A DNA stretch of 29,309 nucleotides. Source: Roseivirga sp. UBA6061 (GTDB lineage Bacteria; Bacteroidota; Bacteroidia; Cytophagales; Cyclobacteriaceae). The notes under the pieces were generated by a model. The model was not told the DNA's origin. It saw only the letters and a program-made list of their open reading frames with translations, and did not search any database. The translations under genes were made by a program, and so were the position numbers. Shown one piece after another: positions 25,519 to 29,309 of this stretch (position 1 is its first letter; the number at the start of each line of letters is the position of its first letter). Where the stretch lies: the NCBI GenBank assembly GCA_002427745.1, contig DIYF01000069.1, positions 1 through 29,309 on the forward strand, written 5' to 3'.

Positions 25519-26205
25519 ATGAAAATTCCTGAAAACTTCACTACCCGGGCCATTTTGTGTGTGGTCGCTTTTATTGTAGTACTGGTAGGTGTGACTGCCC
25601 TGGTCTACTGGATATTTGAAAGTAACACGGAAGAGCCCAACCTTTATTCCAGTCTGGCAACGGCTCTGGTTATCAATTGGATGATTGTGTTGATCTCCTA
25701 TTATATCTGGGCCATTCAGTTTTACAGTGTCAATCTGGGCTGGTCTATCAGCGCCTGGAAGAGGAATAGCCAACTGAAAGAAGATGAAGGCAAAAAGAAG
25801 GAGCCTGAGTCTAACCCTCACCATGGAGAAAGCCTGGGCCTGCCTGCCGGAACGATACGGGGCACCATTGCTGTAACCCTGGTGGTGGGCAGTCTTGCCA
25901 TGATGATTGCATCTCTGGGAATGGACAGTCGATTGAATCAGAACGAGTTTTTCATAGACAACTTCGAATTCTTCAAAACGGCATTTCTCATGATGATTGC
26001 CTTTTACTTTGGCAATAAATCACTTGAGTTTCTGAAAGACCGAAAGCAGGTTTTCGGAACAGGAGGGGGCACATCAGGAGCTTCCAGACCTTCTACTCCC
26101 GTATTGACACCCGGTGCCAGCGCCACAGGTGCCAGAGCTGCACTTGCCTCTACCGACCTGGATAGCAATGATCCTGACTTTGAATCAGCTGATGCCAAAG
26201 GTTAA
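25519..26205 (+). CDS. Four-helix membrane protein of unknown function
   Basis: A 228-aa protein with hydrophobic helices at about 11-33, 43-70, 112-132 and 146-167. A charged cytoplasmic-looking loop (KEDEGKKKEPES) lies between helices 2 and 3. The LPAGTIRGTIAVTLVVG motif opens helix 3. The tail is a Gly/Ser/Thr/Pro/Ala-rich linker (from about 178) ending in an acidic stretch (DSNDPDFESADAKG). I recognise no family. Its stop codon is directly followed by the ATG of the DUF4230 lipoprotein gene with no base between. In this context it may be a pore-forming or scaffold component, which is inference only. Confidence 0.75.
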   Translation: MKIPENFTTRAILCVVAFIVVLVGVTALVYWIFESNTEEPNLYSSLATALVINWMIVLISYYIWAIQFYSVNLGWSISAWKRNSQLKEDEGKKKEPESNPHHGESLGLPAGTIRGTIAVTLVVGSLAMMIASLGMDSRLNQNEFFIDNFEFFKTAFLMMIAFYFGNKSLEFLKDRKQVFGTGGGTSGASRPSTPVLTPGASATGARAALASTDLDSNDPDFESADAKG

Positions 26206-26814
26206 ATGAAACGATTTGGTAACATATCGCTCTGGCTTTTATTCCTGCTGGTTTGCTTTGCCTGTGGCCCCAAACGACATTTTGTGGTAAGCAAGGTAAG
26301 AAGTGCGGCAAAGCTGGCAACCACAGAAACCATCATTGATAAGGTGGTGATCGGTACAAAAACAAAGAAGGTGCTTCGTCTTTTGAAGATCAGTGAAGCC
26401 AATTTCGTAGCCTACACAGAAGCTACTGTCAAAACGGGAATAGACCTGGAAAAGCTTTCTGAGGACGATATTGTGATTGATAAGAATAAAATCACCGTAA
26501 CGCTGCCTTCAGTAGAAGTGCTTGACTTTCAGTATCCCTTCAACAAATTCAGGATTGATTCGGCCATTACCGGAAACGCCTTTCTCAATCGCTTTGATAT
26601 CGTGGATTATGAAGAGTTCTACCGCATGGCGGAGCTTGATATCAGAGAAAACCTTCAATACACAGGCGTAATTCAACAAACCCGTAAGAATACAGAGCGC
26701 ATGATGCGGGGGCTGCTGGAAAACCTGGGTTATGATGAGATTTATATCAGGTTCAGAAAACAGGAACCGCTTTTCAAACCATTAAACTTTGAGGGAAAAG
26801 AGTATGCTCAATAA
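26206..26814 (+). CDS. DUF4230 lipoprotein
   Basis: A 202-aa protein with a lipoprotein signal (VCFAC, Cys20). The mature part carries the DUF4230 pattern: a hydrophobic strand run (KKVLRLLKISEANFVAYTEA), then KTGIDLEKLSEDD from K76, then NKITVTLPSVEVLDF and a helical C-terminal half. The family has no known biochemical role; members are small membrane- or lipid-anchored envelope proteins. The start directly abuts the previous stop, and its end overlaps the next gene by 11 nt, so the genes are strongly coupled. The adjacent gene carries a diverged copy of the same domain. Confidence 0.8.
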   Translation: MKRFGNISLWLLFLLVCFACGPKRHFVVSKVRSAAKLATTETIIDKVVIGTKTKKVLRLLKISEANFVAYTEATVKTGIDLEKLSEDDIVIDKNKITVTLPSVEVLDFQYPFNKFRIDSAITGNAFLNRFDIVDYEEFYRMAELDIRENLQYTGVIQQTRKNTERMMRGLLENLGYDEIYIRFRKQEPLFKPLNFEGKEYAQ

Positions 26815-28336
26815 GTGGTTTGACGGACTTTCTTTTTTCCTCCAGGCCGGTGTTGTTATTGCCGGAGTTGTGGTATTCAGCTATTTCGATCCCTTTGATC
26901 TGCTCACCAGTGAAAAGCTAAAATTACGGGATACCCCGGTGAGTGTGAGAAGTATGCAGCAAATAGGAGAGCTGATTACCGCAGAGTATTATGGAGAAGT
27001 TATCGCTTCTACTATGGAGGAGGTAGAGATTGAGGAAGCGTCCATGACCAATGAATTTGGTGATTCCCTGGAAGTCATTCACGAGAGCTTTCTGGATGCC
27101 CTGGAAGAAATCAGGGAGGCGGGTGATGCCAAAGAACTGAATACCAAAAGGCGAAAGCAGGTAAGGCTTCACTATCAAAGCCATAATCAGGAGCTGATCA
27201 GTATGCCCTGGTATGATACCTATATGCGCTACATTTTCACAAAGCTTGAAAAACGGGGACAGACCTTTGATGCAAAAGACCTGGCCAAGCCTCTGGGGGT
27301 GGTACAATTAGGCAATCTGCTGAAAACAGCACTGGCAGATAATAATCAGTTGGGGAATATGGACTTTGAAGACCTGAAAGCCGTATTCGGAGACAAGCTG
27401 AGTGATATTAATGAGAAAAAATACAAAAAGCGACAGCTAGTTCTCCTGGGCCGTGGCTGGGTAAAGGCAGGCTTCAGATTTGATAAGTTTACCGAAGATA
27501 ACTTCAGGTATGATAAGGACGCCAAACGGGTAATTTTCATTGGCATGAATCCTCAAATCTTATCCGCCACGATCAATCCCTGGTTTATACCCGAAAAAGG
27601 AGTAGAAGGGTTTGAGTTCTTAATTGTAGAGCGCAAAGCAAAGAGAGACTATGAGGTAATGAAACGCGTGAAGCAGCTTTGCCTGGATAAACTTGAGAAA
27701 CAGGCCATGGAGCGTGATATCTTCGAAAGGGCCACGGAAAATGCCCAGGAACAGCTAAAGGCCTTTTTTGAATTGCTGATAGGCGAGCCCATCAGACAGG
27801 TCAGCTTTTACAACAACATTTTTGACTATACTCTGGAAGAGATCAAAAGAGGGGGAGATGTTATTTCCGGAGAGGATCTTTACCTCATAGAACGGGCACT
27901 CGGCAAGTCTGACAGTCTTCTGAGCAATGGCTACGTTAAGAAGAAGCAGGTAGAAGATTTTATGACCGAGATTAAATCTCTCCCATATCAGCTTTTTGAC
28001 AGTACCCGCTACCAGGGAGTCAGTCCCTTCCTGAAAATGAGCTATGATTTGGGTGTAGATGGAGAACTTAAACCGGCTGATAGTCTGGCTATAGGCCGTT
28101 ATGCTCCGGGATCACTCAAAAGCAGGCAATGGTTTGAGTTTTGGTACGATCACCTTTCGGACAGTACCGGAGCTAAAATAGAGGAAGATTATGAGACGGC
28201 ACTTGCTCACCTGAGAGGCAATATCTTCAGAATTGAGCTTGAGGAGGAAGAACTCAGGCTACTGGAAGATCCCATTGACTCAAGCATTAATTCCAGGTTC
28301 AATAAGGTGCTTGATGAGATTACGACCCAGCGCTAA
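26804..28336 (+). CDS. Large membrane-anchored DUF4230-like protein
   Basis: I chose the ATG at 26804 (510 aa, MLNKWFDGLSFF); a TTG at 26789 would add five residues and more overlap. A single N-terminal helix (about 8-27) anchors it. A SVRSMQQIGELITAEYYGEV segment follows, then a charged insert. The DUF4230-like core is near 205-300, where KAGFRFDKFTEDN (from K221) aligns with KTGIDLEKLSEDD of the neighbouring lipoprotein. The C-terminal 210 residues are helical, highly charged and unassigned. This architecture is about 2.5 times the length of the neighbouring family member and may be a specific feature of this cassette. It probably works with the preceding DUF4230 lipoprotein as a pair. Confidence 0.7.
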   Translation: MLNKWFDGLSFFLQAGVVIAGVVVFSYFDPFDLLTSEKLKLRDTPVSVRSMQQIGELITAEYYGEVIASTMEEVEIEEASMTNEFGDSLEVIHESFLDALEEIREAGDAKELNTKRRKQVRLHYQSHNQELISMPWYDTYMRYIFTKLEKRGQTFDAKDLAKPLGVVQLGNLLKTALADNNQLGNMDFEDLKAVFGDKLSDINEKKYKKRQLVLLGRGWVKAGFRFDKFTEDNFRYDKDAKRVIFIGMNPQILSATINPWFIPEKGVEGFEFLIVERKAKRDYEVMKRVKQLCLDKLEKQAMERDIFERATENAQEQLKAFFELLIGEPIRQVSFYNNIFDYTLEEIKRGGDVISGEDLYLIERALGKSDSLLSNGYVKKKQVEDFMTEIKSLPYQLFDSTRYQGVSPFLKMSYDLGVDGELKPADSLAIGRYAPGSLKSRQWFEFWYDHLSDSTGAKIEEDYETALAHLRGNIFRIELEEEELRLLEDPIDSSINSRFNKVLDEITTQR

Positions 28337-28397
28337 TTTCCAGTTCCGAATCTAGTGATCATTCCTTACTTTAGACCTTTTCCAACAGGGCATAGTC

Positions 28398-29309
28398 TTG
28401 AAAGATCAACTTCCGCCAGACGCAAATAAGAAATGGTACAGCCGCATTCCACATCCCGTGGTCATGCTCTTCGGCATCATTGTTCTGACGGCCATCCTGA
28501 GCCATTTATTGCCGGCAGGTAGCTATGAACGCGAGCTGGTAGACGGAAGGCAGCGGGTGATTCCGGGCTCTTACCATACCATTGATCCAACCCCGCTGGG
28601 TATACTGGATACGTTTCTGACGATTCCCGGAGGGTTTAAATCTGCCATTTCAATCATTTTCGTGGTGCTTTCAAGCGGTATCATGTTTGGCATACTGGAG
28701 AAATCCGGTATGATTGAGAATGCTGTAGGTACTTTTGTCAAAGCTCTTGGTCTGGAAAGAAGGTACTTTATTGTGGTGGCCATGACCTTCATGTTCGGCT
28801 GTCTGGGCATTTTTGTCGGTTATGAGAATAACATTGCCATGGTGCCCATTGCAGCAGTTACCAGCCTGGCATTAGGAGGAGACCTGATGCTGGCAGCAGC
28901 CATTGCCGTAGGAGGTATTACTGTTGGTTTCGGACTGTCTCCGGTCAATCCCTATACCGTTGGTACAGGACATACTATTGCGGAAATGCCCATGTTTTCA
29001 GGCTGGGCACTGCGCTCTGTACTTTGCCTGTCAGCTTTAAGCGTTCTGGCCTTCTTCAATGTCCGCTATTTCAAACGCATAATTAAAAACCCCGAAAAGA
29101 GTCTTTCCCTGGGCATCGATACCAGTGGTTTTGCCCTCTCGAAGGACCTGCAGTCCTACAGGATGAGCGCTAACAACTGGCTGGTACTGGCCATCTTTGT
29201 GGCTGGCCTGGTGGTGATGCTCTATGGTGTTTTTACCTACCACTGGTACATTGATGAGATCTCTTCAATTTTCGTGATGGTCTCCATTGTTGCCGGCCTG
29301 GTAGCTGGC
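28398..29309 (+). CDS. YfcC-family (C4-dicarboxylate/basic amino acid carrier-like) permease, 3' end outside the window
   Basis: An open frame of 304 codons runs from TTG at 28398 to the last base without a stop. An in-frame stop lies at 28356-28358 and the first ATG only at 28464, inside the first helix, so TTG is the likely start. The translation begins MKDQLPPDANKKWYSRIPHP, followed by at least seven hydrophobic helices. Motifs are LPAGSYER, SSGIMFGILEKSGMI, FGCLGIFVGYENNIAMVPI and GFGLSPVNPYTVGTG, characteristic of the YfcC/DcuC-type anaerobic carrier group. It would carry a small anion or amino acid across the inner membrane; the substrate is unknown. It starts 61 nt after the DUF4230-like gene, with no strong terminator between. 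Confidence 0.85.
   Translation, partial: MKDQLPPDANKKWYSRIPHPVVMLFGIIVLTAILSHLLPAGSYERELVDGRQRVIPGSYHTIDPTPLGILDTFLTIPGGFKSAISIIFVVLSSGIMFGILEKSGMIENAVGTFVKALGLERRYFIVVAMTFMFGCLGIFVGYENNIAMVPIAAVTSLALGGDLMLAAAIAVGGITVGFGLSPVNPYTVGTGHTIAEMPMFSGWALRSVLCLSALSVLAFFNVRYFKRIIKNPEKSLSLGIDTSGFALSKDLQSYRMSANNWLVLAIFVAGLVVMLYGVFTYHWYIDEISSIFVMVSIVAGLVAG

Noticed and set aside
23972..28336. Reading the cassette as part of a prophage
   Set aside because: No capsid, tail, terminase, integrase or attachment-like repeats are visible, the DUF4230 lipoproteins are chromosomal-type, and the neighbouring genes are ordinary.
28571..28810. 79-codon minus-strand frame near the right edge
   Set aside because: It is antisense to the YfcC-like gene, whose plus-strand translation has clear family motifs.

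Overview
The window looks like a chromosomal segment of a free-living Bacteroidota bacterium, most likely Cytophagales (Fulvivirga/Roseivirga-like). The reasons are the many lipoproteins, the LytS/LytTR pair, the large FtsX-type permeases (one coupled to PadR), the DUF6155, DUF4230 and DUF3160 families, and promoter-like sites of the Bacteroidota type (TTG, about 20 bp, TAnnTTTG-like). The genus is inference. No tRNA, rRNA, CRISPR array, insertion sequence or phage structural gene was seen.

Layout. 1-1260: the 3' part of a double VOC-domain protein gene. 1488-3100: a pappalysin-like zinc protease lipoprotein, then a small cupin whose start codon lies inside a perfect 15-bp inverted repeat. 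3245-7648: a tightly coupled run of a DUF6155 protein, a CapA-type metallophosphatase lipoprotein and a YARHG-DUF3160 lipoprotein. 7649-9435 (minus): a LytTR response regulator and its LytS-type histidine kinase. 9635-12549: a small secreted protein and an FtsX/MacB-type permease, followed by a cluster of palindromes and short repeats. 12725-12958 (minus): a possible small membrane protein.

13214-16709 is an operon of a TPR-AAA+ ATPase, a TPR membrane protein and a GhrA-like 2-hydroxyacid dehydrogenase; the genes overlap by 1 and 4 nt and end at a clear terminator. 16961-19911 is a PadR regulator overlapping a second FtsX-type permease that carries an N-terminal prefix domain. 20119-20493 (minus) is a small unknown protein with its own terminator. 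20716-23748 is a secreted sortilin/BNR-repeat protein with a clear terminator.

23972-28336 is a compact five-gene cassette: a signal-less Amidase_2-SH3 protein, a membrane-anchored DUF5675 protein, a four-helix membrane protein, a DUF4230 lipoprotein and a large membrane-anchored DUF4230-like protein. The window ends inside a YfcC-type carrier gene that starts with TTG.

The best candidates for undescribed biology are the 23972-28336 cassette (cell-wall enzymes plus holin-like membrane segments plus paired DUF4230 proteins), the TPR-AAA+/TPR-membrane pair at 13214-15774, and the operator-like or hairpin-like inverted repeat over the cupin start at 2703-2743. All functional readings here come from motif recognition by eye.
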